Shown piece by piece: positions 8,351 to 14,898 of a stretch of DNA of 30,037 bases (positions within the stretch are counted from its first letter, which is position 1; every line of letters starts with the position of its first letter). The notes under the pieces were generated by a model. The model saw only the letters and a list, made by a program, of their open reading frames with translations, was not told the DNA's origin and ran no database searches. The translations under genes and the position numbers were made by a program. The stretch comes from Desulfosudis sp034189195 (GTDB taxonomy: Bacteria > Desulfobacterota > Desulfobacteria > Desulfobacterales > Desulfosudaceae), in the NCBI GenBank assembly GCA_034189195.1, contig JAXHVI010000150.1, positions 1-30,037 of the forward strand, read 5' to 3'.

Positions 8351-9214
8351 TCAAGGGTTTTTCACAAGCCGAAACCCGATATTGTAATATTTGAAATCAG
8401 GGGCCTCTTTTCCCCGGTAGGCGGCCCGGCAGTACCGGGCGCTGGAATACCAGCTGCCCCCGCGATAGACCCTGTAAGACTCTTTTTTAACGGTCTCCGG
8501 GCCTTTCGGGTCCACCACCTCGTAATCCGGATAAGGGCCGTACATATCCTGGCACCACTCATATACGTTTCCATGGAGATCGTAAATCCCCAGCTTGTTG
8601 GGGGGAAAGCTGGCCACCGGCAGGGGGGTGTTGCGGAACTCCCCTGCCGGACAACTGGCAAGTGGAAAATTCCCGTTATAGTTGGCATCCTCCGCAGAAA
8701 GGCACTCGCCGGAGGGGAAAAGAATCGAACCGACAATATCAGCCATCCCTTTGACCACGTCCTTGATGATGTTCTCTTCCGCGCCCAGGCGGACGACATA
8801 CTCCCACTCCGCCTCCGTCGGCAACCGGTAGCGGTCCGCCCCCTCTGCTTTGTTCAGCCGGCGAATAAACTCCTGTACATCGTTCCACGATACGTTTTCC
8901 ACCGGGCAGTCACAGCCGCATGTTTTAAAGCCGGAAGGATTGCTCTGCATCACCGCCTCCCACTGGCCCTGGGTCACCTCCGTGGTCTGAAAGTAAAAGC
9001 CCTGGGTCAGCACCACCTTGTGAAGGGTCTCGTCCTCAAAGCGACCGGGTTCCTTTGCCGGGCTGCCCATGACAAAGCTGCCCGGTGGAATATAGACGAA
9101 CGCCATCTTCAAATTGTTGGTGCTGACAGGCGCCGGGGCCGGTTCCCTGGCCGCGCAGGCACACACAACCGCCGCCAGGACAATGGCCAGCAGTACTACG
9201 ATGCATTTTTTCAT
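8351..9214 (-). CDS. SUMF1/FGE-fold lipoprotein, probably not a true formylglycine-generating enzyme
   Basis: A 287-residue protein with a lipoprotein signal (MKKCIVVLLAIVLAAVVCAC, acylated Cys20) and a full SUMF1-type C-type-lectin-like domain. Motifs are FVYIPPGSFVMGSP, FYFQTTEVTQGQWEAVM, PVENVSWNDVQEF, YRLPTEAEWEYVVR, GIYDLHGNVYEWCQD, YRGGSWYSSARYCRAAYR and NIGFRLVK. True formylglycine-generating enzymes need a Cys pair near GGSW; here the first position is Tyr (GGSWY), leaving a single Cys. A catalytic sulfatase-maturing role is therefore unlikely; a structural or binding role, as in many SUMF1-like proteins, fits better. ATG 9214 is chosen because of AGGAGG 5-6 nt upstream; the longer frame to 9259 would spoil the signal peptide. 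It precedes the HEAT/SH3b lipoprotein gene. Confidence 0.85.
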   Translation of the reverse strand: MKKCIVVLLAIVLAAVVCACAAREPAPAPVSTNNLKMAFVYIPPGSFVMGSPAKEPGRFEDETLHKVVLTQGFYFQTTEVTQGQWEAVMQSNPSGFKTCGCDCPVENVSWNDVQEFIRRLNKAEGADRYRLPTEAEWEYVVRLGAEENIIKDVVKGMADIVGSILFPSGECLSAEDANYNGNFPLASCPAGEFRNTPLPVASFPPNKLGIYDLHGNVYEWCQDMYGPYPDYEVVDPKGPETVKKESYRVYRGGSWYSSARYCRAAYRGKEAPDFKYYNIGFRLVKNP

Positions 9215-9361
9215 CAATCCTCCTGTTCTAGGAGAAATAGACACACGCCACCACCCCACCCTGGTGTCTGTTTAACGCGGTCATCAGTAACAGAAATCGG
9301 TAGCGATAAGGATGTCTCTTTTGGCTGAAACAGAAAAGGGCATCCCATTTTACTGAAAAAT

Positions 9362-9382
9362 GAAACGCCCTTTACCCGTTTC
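9362..9382 (-). terminator. Terminator of the cold-shock gene
   Basis: On the minus strand GAAACG...CGTTTC (6 bp, plus an outer T-A pair, 9-nt loop) is followed by A and TTTTT. It begins 20 nt after the stop codon of the cold-shock gene. Confidence 0.65.
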
Positions 9383-9401
9383 AATAAACACCATGAAACC
9401 C

Positions 9402-9602
9402 TTAAGCCCTTACAACGTTCTTTGCGGCAGGCCCCCGGTCCGTGTCTTCAATTTCAAACGAGACCCTGTCCCCTTCGGAAAGTGTTTTGAAACCGGGCAT
9501 TGCGATTGCGGAATAGTGAACAAACACATCGTTGCTTTCGTCCACTTCGATAAAACCAAATCCCTTTTTCTCATTAAACCACTTTACAATACCGTCAGCC
9601 AA
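9402..9602 (-). CDS. Cold-shock domain protein (CspA family)
   Basis: A 66-residue single-domain nucleic-acid-binding protein. RNP1 is KGFGFI (13-18) and RNP2 is VFVHY (26-30); the N-terminus ADGIVKWFNEKKG and the ending GPAAKNVV are standard for Csp proteins, which act as RNA chaperones. The start codon is TTG at 9602: AAGGAGG sits 5 nt before it, whereas an in-frame ATG further upstream (9668) would add 22 residues lacking family similarity. The gene is monocistronic, with a promoter at 9708-9736, a leader of about 98 nt containing two hairpins, and a terminator. Whether it is cold-induced or constitutive cannot be told from sequence. Confidence 0.93.
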   Translation of the reverse strand: MADGIVKWFNEKKGFGFIEVDESNDVFVHYSAIAMPGFKTLSEGDRVSFEIEDTDRGPAAKNVVRA

Positions 9603-9707
9603 ACCGACCTCCTTACACAAAAAAATTCCTGTTTGCGCCAGAACGTTTCTGCTCTGACGCCCCCCCACGCCACCGCCAATGCCGTCGGCGGTGTTTGTAT
9701 AGAATTT

Positions 9708-9736
9708 TCTATATAATATGAAAAACCAAAAATCAA
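9708..9736 (-). promoter_or_regulatory. Promoter and structured leader of the cold-shock gene
   Basis: On the minus strand TTGATT (9731-9736) is followed after 17 bp by TATAGA (9708-9713), in very AT-rich DNA. The predicted leader (about 9701-9603) contains two stems: CACCGCC/GGCGGTG (9671-9677 with 9687-9693) and GCGCCAGA/TCTGACGC (9635-9642 with 9653-9660). An alternative -10 (TATATA, 15-bp spacing) exists. Confidence 0.5.
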
Positions 9737-9791
9737 CACTTTTTACAACATTTGATGATGGTGATGGGAGTGAACACGGTGTACGGTTCCG

Positions 9792-10520
9792 TTAAGTGTG
9801 TTTGTGTGGCCGGTCCCCCAGCACATGGGCGTGTTCATGGAGATGAACGTGAATGCGGGTATCGGGAACCAGCCTTCCCGATTCCAGGGTATAAAGGGTG
9901 GTTGTGGCGGAGAGCAGGAAATCAAGATCGTGTGAGATGATCATGTAGGGCAGGCCGCAGGCCGGCAGATACTGGTAAATCACGGCCCGTGTTTTTTCAT
10001 CAAGCCCGGTAAGGGGTTCGTCGAGCAGCAGCACCCGGGGCCCCATGGCCAGAACCGCAGCGAGGGCCACCAGGCGTTTCTCGCCGCCGGACAGTTGATA
10101 GGTGATCCGGTCTTCGTACCCGTCAAGCCCCAGGGATAAAAGCATGTCCCGGGAAATTTGAACGGCCTCCCGGCGTGAGCGGCCCATGTTCAAAGGACCA
10201 AAGGCCACATCTTCCAGCACGGTGGGGCAGAAAAGCTGATCATCCGAATCCTGAAACAGCAGCCCGATCTTGCGGCGGACCGCCACAAAATCCCGCTCCT
10301 TTTGAACCGGTTTGCCGAAAATGCGAATGGTGCCGGCCTGGGGTTTGAGCAGGCCCATGATAAGATGAAAAAAAGTGGTTTTTCCGCTGCCGTTGGGGGC
10401 CAGCAGGCCGATGCGGTCCTCTCCGGAGAAGGTAAAGTCCACATCCCTGAGAACCGGGGGGCCGCCGGGATAGGCAAAACAGATACCTGAGAATTCGATC
10501 AGTGGGGCATGCTCAGCCAT
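9792..10520 (-). CDS. nikO: ECF nickel/cobalt transporter ATPase with His-rich tail
   Basis: A 242-residue ABC ATPase of the CbiO/NikO group, powering metal uptake by the NikM/NikQ membrane parts. Motifs: Walker A APNGSGKTT (41-49), Q-loop Q90, signature LSGGEKR (143-149), Walker B VLLLDEP (163-169), H-loop H197. The first Walker A residue is Ala rather than the usual Gly. The last 19 residues hold seven His (RIHVHLHEHAHVLGDRPHKHT), a plausible Ni/Co-binding tail that supports metal as substrate. The start at 10520 (ATG) overlaps the nikQ stop by 8 nt, with GGAG upstream; the in-frame start at 10544 is deeper in nikQ. It is the last gene of the operon. Confidence 0.9.
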   Translation of the reverse strand: MAEHAPLIEFSGICFAYPGGPPVLRDVDFTFSGEDRIGLLAPNGSGKTTFFHLIMGLLKPQAGTIRIFGKPVQKERDFVAVRRKIGLLFQDSDDQLFCPTVLEDVAFGPLNMGRSRREAVQISRDMLLSLGLDGYEDRITYQLSGGEKRLVALAAVLAMGPRVLLLDEPLTGLDEKTRAVIYQYLPACGLPYMIISHDLDFLLSATTTLYTLESGRLVPDTRIHVHLHEHAHVLGDRPHKHT

Positions 10521-11271
10521 TTCCGCAAATCTCCAGACACGCAATACAGACGATCATTCCCCCCATCACTCCGGCAAATACCCAGCTCCCCCGGGAAAAC
10601 GGCAGGCGGCTGAGTGTATAAAATTTCCCCTTAAACCCCCGGCACTGCATGGCCCCGTACACCCGCTCGGCCCTTTCCGATGCTTTAACAAAGAGCATGC
10701 CCACAATGTAGGCATAGGTCTTGTAGGCATGCAGGGACGTGCGCGGCACAAAACCCCTTATTTTAACGGCCCGGACGATCCGTCCGTACTCCGCTTCAAT
10801 GACAAATATGTAACGGTAGGTCATCAGCAGCAGGTTCACCAGTTTGTCCGGCAGCCCCAGCCGGCCCAGGGCATGGCCCATGGTAACAAAGGACATGGTG
10901 GCGACCAGGGCCACCAGGCCAAGAATGATGGCATTGGATTTGAGGGTCAGCAGGGCGGCAAACGCCACTCCCTGGCGGGTGACGGCAAGGCCGGCCACAC
11001 GAAAAAGCGGATCGCCATCATAGGTAAAGGGCAGTACCAGCCAGAAAAAAAGGATAAAAATATTCACCACCGCGATGCGTCGAAACAGCAGGCCGGGGTT
11101 GAGGCGGGCCGCCCCTGTCATGAGCACCGAAAACAGCAGGGCCAAGACAACAGGGGGAAAAGAGACGCACACCGCCACGGCAATCGAATAGACCAGGGCG
11201 CACACAATGCGGATCCGGGGCTCCATGCGGTGGAAAAAGGAGGTGCCGGCGGCAAAGGGTTCACTGATCAT
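10513..11271 (-). CDS. nikQ: ECF nickel/cobalt transporter transmembrane coupling protein
   Basis: A 252-residue EcfT/CbiQ-family membrane protein with about five hydrophobic segments (for example around residues 20-55, 65-85, 100-130 and the C-terminal 230-250). It carries the cytoplasmic coupling-helix region VKIRGF...AMQCRGF, which contains the Ala-Arg-Gly-type signatures that contact the ATPase. It links NikO ATP hydrolysis to substrate release by NikM. The start lies 6 nt after nikL and the 3' end overlaps nikO, so the genes are co-translated. Metal specificity comes from NikM and context, not from this protein. Confidence 0.9.
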   Translation of the reverse strand: MISEPFAAGTSFFHRMEPRIRIVCALVYSIAVAVCVSFPPVVLALLFSVLMTGAARLNPGLLFRRIAVVNIFILFFWLVLPFTYDGDPLFRVAGLAVTRQGVAFAALLTLKSNAIILGLVALVATMSFVTMGHALGRLGLPDKLVNLLLMTYRYIFVIEAEYGRIVRAVKIRGFVPRTSLHAYKTYAYIVGMLFVKASERAERVYGAMQCRGFKGKFYTLSRLPFSRGSWVFAGVMGGMIVCIACLEICGNG

Positions 11272-11277
11272 CCGTTT

Positions 11278-11973
11278 TTATCCTTTTCTGCCCCGGCTGC
11301 AGGCATAGGCGGCAATGCCCGCCAGGCCGAGGATATACCCGATGCCGGCCACCACGTCGTCCACGCCCACGGCCATGGACTCCTGAATGGTCACCAGCAT
11401 GTTCATTACCGGTGACAGCTTCCGGTCAAGAGACCTTTCAACGATCCCCTCCACCTGGGCTTCGGTCAGGCATGAAGAAGAAACCGGCGGCTCCACGGCA
11501 CCGGTTGCCGCGGTCGCCGGCGACGCGGTGCCGGCAGGTTCGGCATCGGCTTGCCCTTCCATCGGTAAGGAATCATCCGGCACCGGCTTTTCGGCACCCA
11601 TGGCCCGGGCCACCTCTTGTTCCGTCAGTGTCCATGATGCCTGGTGCCCCATTCCCGCGACAAGTGAAATCGTAACCGGACCCGGAGCGGGAATCCGCTC
11701 CAGGCCAAAGGAAAACAGGCCCTGTTCATCTGTTTTCCCCTTCAATAACTGGTTTCCGTCGGCGTCCGACACGATAATATCGCCGACGGAGACCGGCCGA
11801 TCGCCGGGAAACTTGCTCTGGGTCAGGACGGTGTTGCCGTCGATCCAGGCAAATACCATCACGCGATGGGCATGGGCCCGGCCCGGCCCCATCGCCGGCA
11901 GGCAAAGGACCAGGCCGGCCACGATGCCGAAAACGGCATGCCGTCCAACCGTAAAACCGATCACGCTTTTCAT
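11278..11973 (-). CDS. nikL: NikL-like accessory protein of the nickel/cobalt ECF transporter
   Basis: A 231-residue membrane-anchored exported protein. It has an N-terminal signal sequence (cleavage near AHA-HRVMVFAW), a small beta-rich domain of the carboxypeptidase-regulatory/DUF4198-like kind (GDIIVSDADGNQLLKGKTDEQGLFSF), an Ala/Pro/Thr-rich linker with a short helical stretch, and a C-terminal transmembrane helix (about 205-225) with a basic tail. Known nikKMLQO clusters carry such a protein between the S component and NikQ. Its exact task is not established, but small accessory membrane proteins are needed for activity in related Ni/Co importers. ATG 11973 has CGGAG upstream. Assignment is largely by position and architecture. 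Confidence 0.75.
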   Translation of the reverse strand: MKSVIGFTVGRHAVFGIVAGLVLCLPAMGPGRAHAHRVMVFAWIDGNTVLTQSKFPGDRPVSVGDIIVSDADGNQLLKGKTDEQGLFSFGLERIPAPGPVTISLVAGMGHQASWTLTEQEVARAMGAEKPVPDDSLPMEGQADAEPAGTASPATAATGAVEPPVSSSCLTEAQVEGIVERSLDRKLSPVMNMLVTIQESMAVGVDDVVAGIGYILGLAGIAAYACSRGRKG

Positions 11974-11996
11974 AACGACTCCGATATGAATTGTTT

Positions 11997-12590
11997 TTAT
12001 TCAAGCAGGCCGGGCTTGACCTTTTTCAAAAAAAGGACCGCAAACCCGGTGATCAGCCCCTCGGCCACCATTACCGGCAGGTGGGCCGTGACGATCACCA
12101 GGGCCACTTCAAGGAAGCGCTCCTCGGACCAGATCAGCACCACCGCGGCCAGAAGCCCGCCGGCCAGCACCGCAACCATGCCGCACAGAAAGGCGCCGGC
12201 AAACACCAGAGAATCCCCTCTTCCGGCAAAGGGACGGAAAAGATAATAGCTCAACAGGGCCGGAACCGCCATGATCATCGTGTTGACCCCCATCGTGGTG
12301 ATGCCGCCGTACTGAAACAGCACCGCCTGCAGCAGAATGGCGACAAAGATGGCGGGAAAGGCACTCCACCCCAGGATCAGACCGACCAGGCCATTTAATA
12401 TCAGGTGAACACTGGACGGCCCCAGCGGCACATGGATGAGCGATGCCACGAAAAAAGCCGCCGACAGCATGCCGGTACGGGGAATCTTTTCCGGATCCAG
12501 TTTCCGAATTCCCACGGCCGTGCCGGCCAGGGCCACGGCCCCGCACCCGGCCAGCACCGGCCACGACAAAATACCTTCAGAAATATGCAC
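11997..12590 (-). CDS. nikM: ECF nickel/cobalt transporter substrate-binding membrane component
   Basis: A 197-residue CbiM/NikM-family S component, a multi-spanning membrane protein. The N-terminus MHISEG is diagnostic: in this family the amino terminus and His2 coordinate the metal directly, so the start must be the GTG at 12590, which has AAGGGAAG upstream. Further conserved histidines are H53 and H62 in HVPLGPSSVHLILNGLVG. NikM binds Ni(II) or Co(II) from the periplasmic side and pairs with NikQ/NikO. The presence of NikK and NikL and absence of CbiN favour nickel over cobalt, but this is inference. It begins 23 nt after nikK. Confidence 0.92.
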   Translation of the reverse strand: MHISEGILSWPVLAGCGAVALAGTAVGIRKLDPEKIPRTGMLSAAFFVASLIHVPLGPSSVHLILNGLVGLILGWSAFPAIFVAILLQAVLFQYGGITTMGVNTMIMAVPALLSYYLFRPFAGRGDSLVFAGAFLCGMVAVLAGGLLAAVVLIWSEERFLEVALVIVTAHLPVMVAEGLITGFAVLFLKKVKPGLLE

Positions 12591-12613
12591 GACCGCTTCC
12601 CTTTAAATCAGGC

Positions 12614-13387
12614 TTACTGCCAGGGAGAAAATTCCACCCAGAGCACCGCGCCCAGTTCCACATCCTTTTTCTCGCCTTTGTGTTCCATCTGATAATCGGC
12701 GCTGTTCAACGCGGCAAATCCCCACCAGCCGGCAGCCGGTGCAGCATAGGTAAAAATACCGGCGCCATCGGCCTTGATGGTCTGGGTGATCATATAGTCG
12801 GATGGCGCATGAGCCTTTTTATCCCGGTTGTAATACTCCACCTCCACCTCGGCATAGGGAACCGGCTTGCCGTCCAGTTGCACAATTCCCTGGAATACAT
12901 TGCCGGCATAGAGGCCGAAGGGTTTTGAGAGGGGCACAATCTCTGTTTTCAGGCCCACCGGTTCGTCCCATCCCTCGTCATCTCCAAAGGCAGCCACCAC
13001 CGTTTTGGTATAATGGATGATAAAACAGTCTTCAGCGGGCTCCCAGTAGGGTACAGGCTCCATACAGAAGGTGTAAAGGCCCGGGAACTTGACCCCGTAG
13101 GAAGTCTGCCACGCGGCATGGTCCATGACCTTCATCTCTTTGAGGGTGCCCTTCAGATCCGCCTGCTTGCCGCCGGCCACCACGAAAAACTTTGCCGGCC
13201 TGTCCAGGGGCATGCCGATCATCTCAAAGGGGTGGGAAAACGAAAGGGCAAGATTGACGGTTCTTGAGTCTGCCTGCATCACCATGGAGTCGGACGGGAT
13301 CACCATACCGAAATGGGCCCCGGCCCGGGTTGAAATCAGAGACGCCAGAAACAGGGACAGGCAGACGGCAATAACGCTTTTTCTCAT
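12614..13387 (-). CDS. nikK: NikK-like periplasmic protein (DUF4198 family)
   Basis: A 257-residue secreted protein with a clear signal peptide (MRKSVIAVCLSLFLASLISTRAGA, mature from about H25) and the two beta-rich modules of the DUF4198 group: HFGMVIPSDSMV...FSHPFEMIGMP and GNVFQGIVQLDGKPVPYAEVEVEYYN. Family members are encoded with nickel/cobalt ECF importers and are thought to present metal to NikM; this is not proven for this protein. ATG 13387 has AAAGGAG 8 nt upstream; the in-frame start at 13417 would lie inside the leader hairpin. It is the first gene of a five-gene operon and sits directly behind an intrinsic-terminator structure (13401-13453). Confidence 0.85.
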   Translation of the reverse strand: MRKSVIAVCLSLFLASLISTRAGAHFGMVIPSDSMVMQADSRTVNLALSFSHPFEMIGMPLDRPAKFFVVAGGKQADLKGTLKEMKVMDHAAWQTSYGVKFPGLYTFCMEPVPYWEPAEDCFIIHYTKTVVAAFGDDEGWDEPVGLKTEIVPLSKPFGLYAGNVFQGIVQLDGKPVPYAEVEVEYYNRDKKAHAPSDYMITQTIKADGAGIFTYAAPAAGWWGFAALNSADYQMEHKGEKKDVELGAVLWVEFSPWQ

Positions 13388-13400
13388 GATACGCTCCTTT

Positions 13401-13453
13401 GAAAACAAAAAAGCCACGAACCGTGTATCTTCAGATACACATGCCTTCGTGGC
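13401..13453 (-). promoter_or_regulatory. Intrinsic terminator/attenuator in the nikK leader
   Basis: On the minus strand, an outer stem GCCACGAA (13446-13453) / TTCGTGGC (13413-13420) encloses an inner stem GTGTATC (13434-13440) / GATACAC (13423-13429) with a 4-nt loop. This is followed at once by TTTTTTGTTTTC. The T tract ends about 13 nt before the nikK start codon, leaving no room for a promoter behind it. An extra hairpin, GCGGGC/GCCCGC with TGAA loop (13492-13507), lies upstream in the leader. I infer conditional termination. Confidence 0.7.
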
Positions 13454-13518
13454 GAATGGTTAAAAGATTGTTTTATGGCTGCAATTTGATCGCGGGCTTC
13501 AGCCCGCATTGTCACGAC

Positions 13519-13547
13519 AACTTATCCCAGCAAAAAAAGCGTGTCAA
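13519..13547 (-). promoter_or_regulatory. Candidate promoter of the nik operon
   Basis: On the minus strand there is a perfect TTGACA (13542-13547), a 17-bp spacer and a poor -10, TAAGTT (13519-13524), just after the glmM stop. It would give a leader of about 125 nt that includes both hairpins. The weak -10 makes this tentative; read-through from glmM is the alternative. Confidence 0.4.
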
Positions 13548-13569
13548 CAGAAAATCAGAGGGGCATCCC

Positions 13570-14898
13570 TTATCCCAGGGCCTGCTCGACTGCTTTGGCA
13601 ATCTGTTCGGCCCATTGCCGGGTCTCGTCTTCCGAAGGGCCCTCCACCATGACCCGGCACATGGGCTGGGTGCCGGAATAACGGACCAGCACCCGGCCCT
13701 CCCGGCCAAGACGGGCCTCAACATCCCTGATGGCCTGCCATACCTCAGGCACCGAGGCGATGTCCGGTTTACGGGCCACCTTCACGTTGATCAGCACCTG
13801 GGGAAAAACATCCATGCACGCGGCCAGCTCCGACAGGGGCTTGCCGGTATGGTTCATGATCCGGCAGAGCATCAGGGCCGTGAGCAGGCCGTCACCCGTT
13901 GTCTGGTAATCAGAAAAAACGATGTGGCCCGAGTCTTCACCGCCAAGGGAGGCGCCCTTTTCCAGCATGGCTGCCGTCACATGGCGATCCCCCACGTCGG
14001 TGACCACGTGATGAATTCCCATATCCCGAAGGGCCCGGGCAAGGCCGATGTTGCTCATGACGGTGCTGACCACGGTGTTGTTTTTCAACAGGTTCCCGGA
14101 TTTCATGAAACCGGCGCAGATGGCGATAATCCGGTCCCCGGTGACCGGAGCCCCGGTTTCATCCACGGCGATCAGCCGGTCGGCGTCACCGTCAAAGGCA
14201 AATCCGGCGTCGGCCCGGTATTTCACCACTTCGGCCCGAAGTGCTTCGGTGTGCTCGGAACCGCAGTTTTCGTTAATGTTCCGCCCGTCGGGATCGGCAG
14301 ACAGCAGGCGGGCATCGGGAAAAAGACGGGGGGCCACACGAACGGCGGCGCCGTTGGCGCAGTCCACCACCAGGGAGAGGGAGCCGACCGCGGTGATGTT
14401 GCTCAGGCATTCGACATAAGGTTCTTCGGCATCCATGAGATGAAAGACCCGGCCGGGCACCGGTGTGTCGCCGGCCGGCAGCGGTTCCGGGGAGAGGATC
14501 AACGCCTCCAGCTCGGCCTCCTGAACCGGGGAAAGCTTGTGGCCCCTGTGGGAAAAAATCTTGATGCCGTTGTCGGTCCAGGGGTTGTGGGAGGCCGACA
14601 CCATGATGCCGGCGCCGGCTTTCAGCATGGCGGTAAGGTAGGCCACCGCCGGCGTGGGAAGCACATCCACGCGGATCGCGTCCACGCCTGAAGCGCAGAT
14701 ACCGGCGCACAGGGCGCTTTCCAGCATGTCCCCGGAAAGCCGGGTGTCTTTACCCACCAGAATCCGGGGGGGGGATTGACCGCCTGCCGTCATGAGCCGG
14801 GCCACGGCCCTGCCCACGGCCATGGCCGTTTCCGATGTCATGGGCCAGGTGTTGGCAGCCCCCCGAATGCCGTCGGTACCAAAGAGCCGCGCCGTCAC
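13570..14898 (-). CDS. glmM: Phosphoglucosamine mutase
   Basis: A 442-residue alpha-D-phosphohexomutase converting glucosamine-6-P to glucosamine-1-P for peptidoglycan and LPS precursors. The catalytic phospho-serine is S103 in SASHNP (101-106), almost the E. coli GlmM position. Mg-binding is DGDADR (236-241), the sugar loop is GGEDSGH, and the phosphate-binding loop is RYSGTQPMCRVM. The N-terminus LFGTDGIRG is standard for GlmM. The start is GTG 14898, overlapping the previous gene's TGA as GTGA, which implies translational coupling. PMM/PGM relatives are possible, but length and motifs favour GlmM, as does an acetyltransferase-like partner upstream. Confidence 0.92.
   Translation of the reverse strand: MTARLFGTDGIRGAANTWPMTSETAMAVGRAVARLMTAGGQSPPRILVGKDTRLSGDMLESALCAGICASGVDAIRVDVLPTPAVAYLTAMLKAGAGIMVSASHNPWTDNGIKIFSHRGHKLSPVQEAELEALILSPEPLPAGDTPVPGRVFHLMDAEEPYVECLSNITAVGSLSLVVDCANGAAVRVAPRLFPDARLLSADPDGRNINENCGSEHTEALRAEVVKYRADAGFAFDGDADRLIAVDETGAPVTGDRIIAICAGFMKSGNLLKNNTVVSTVMSNIGLARALRDMGIHHVVTDVGDRHVTAAMLEKGASLGGEDSGHIVFSDYQTTGDGLLTALMLCRIMNHTGKPLSELAACMDVFPQVLINVKVARKPDIASVPEVWQAIRDVEARLGREGRVLVRYSGTQPMCRVMVEGPSEDETRQWAEQIAKAVEQALG

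Noticed and set aside
8351..9214. True sulfatase-maturing formylglycine-generating enzyme
   Set aside because: The first active-site Cys position near GGSW is Tyr, and the protein is a lipoprotein.
10729..11415. 228-residue plus-strand frame opposite nikQ/nikL
   Set aside because: His/Gln-rich antisense shadow of membrane-protein codons.
13388..13570. Cobalamin riboswitch before the metal transporter
   Set aside because: The leader is short and I find no B12-box or the conserved core; GCCACGAA only superficially resembles GCCACTG.
13399..14691. 430-residue plus-strand open frame opposite glmM
   Set aside because: Low-complexity His/Gly-rich translation typical of an antisense frame in GC-rich DNA; glmM on the other strand has all family motifs.
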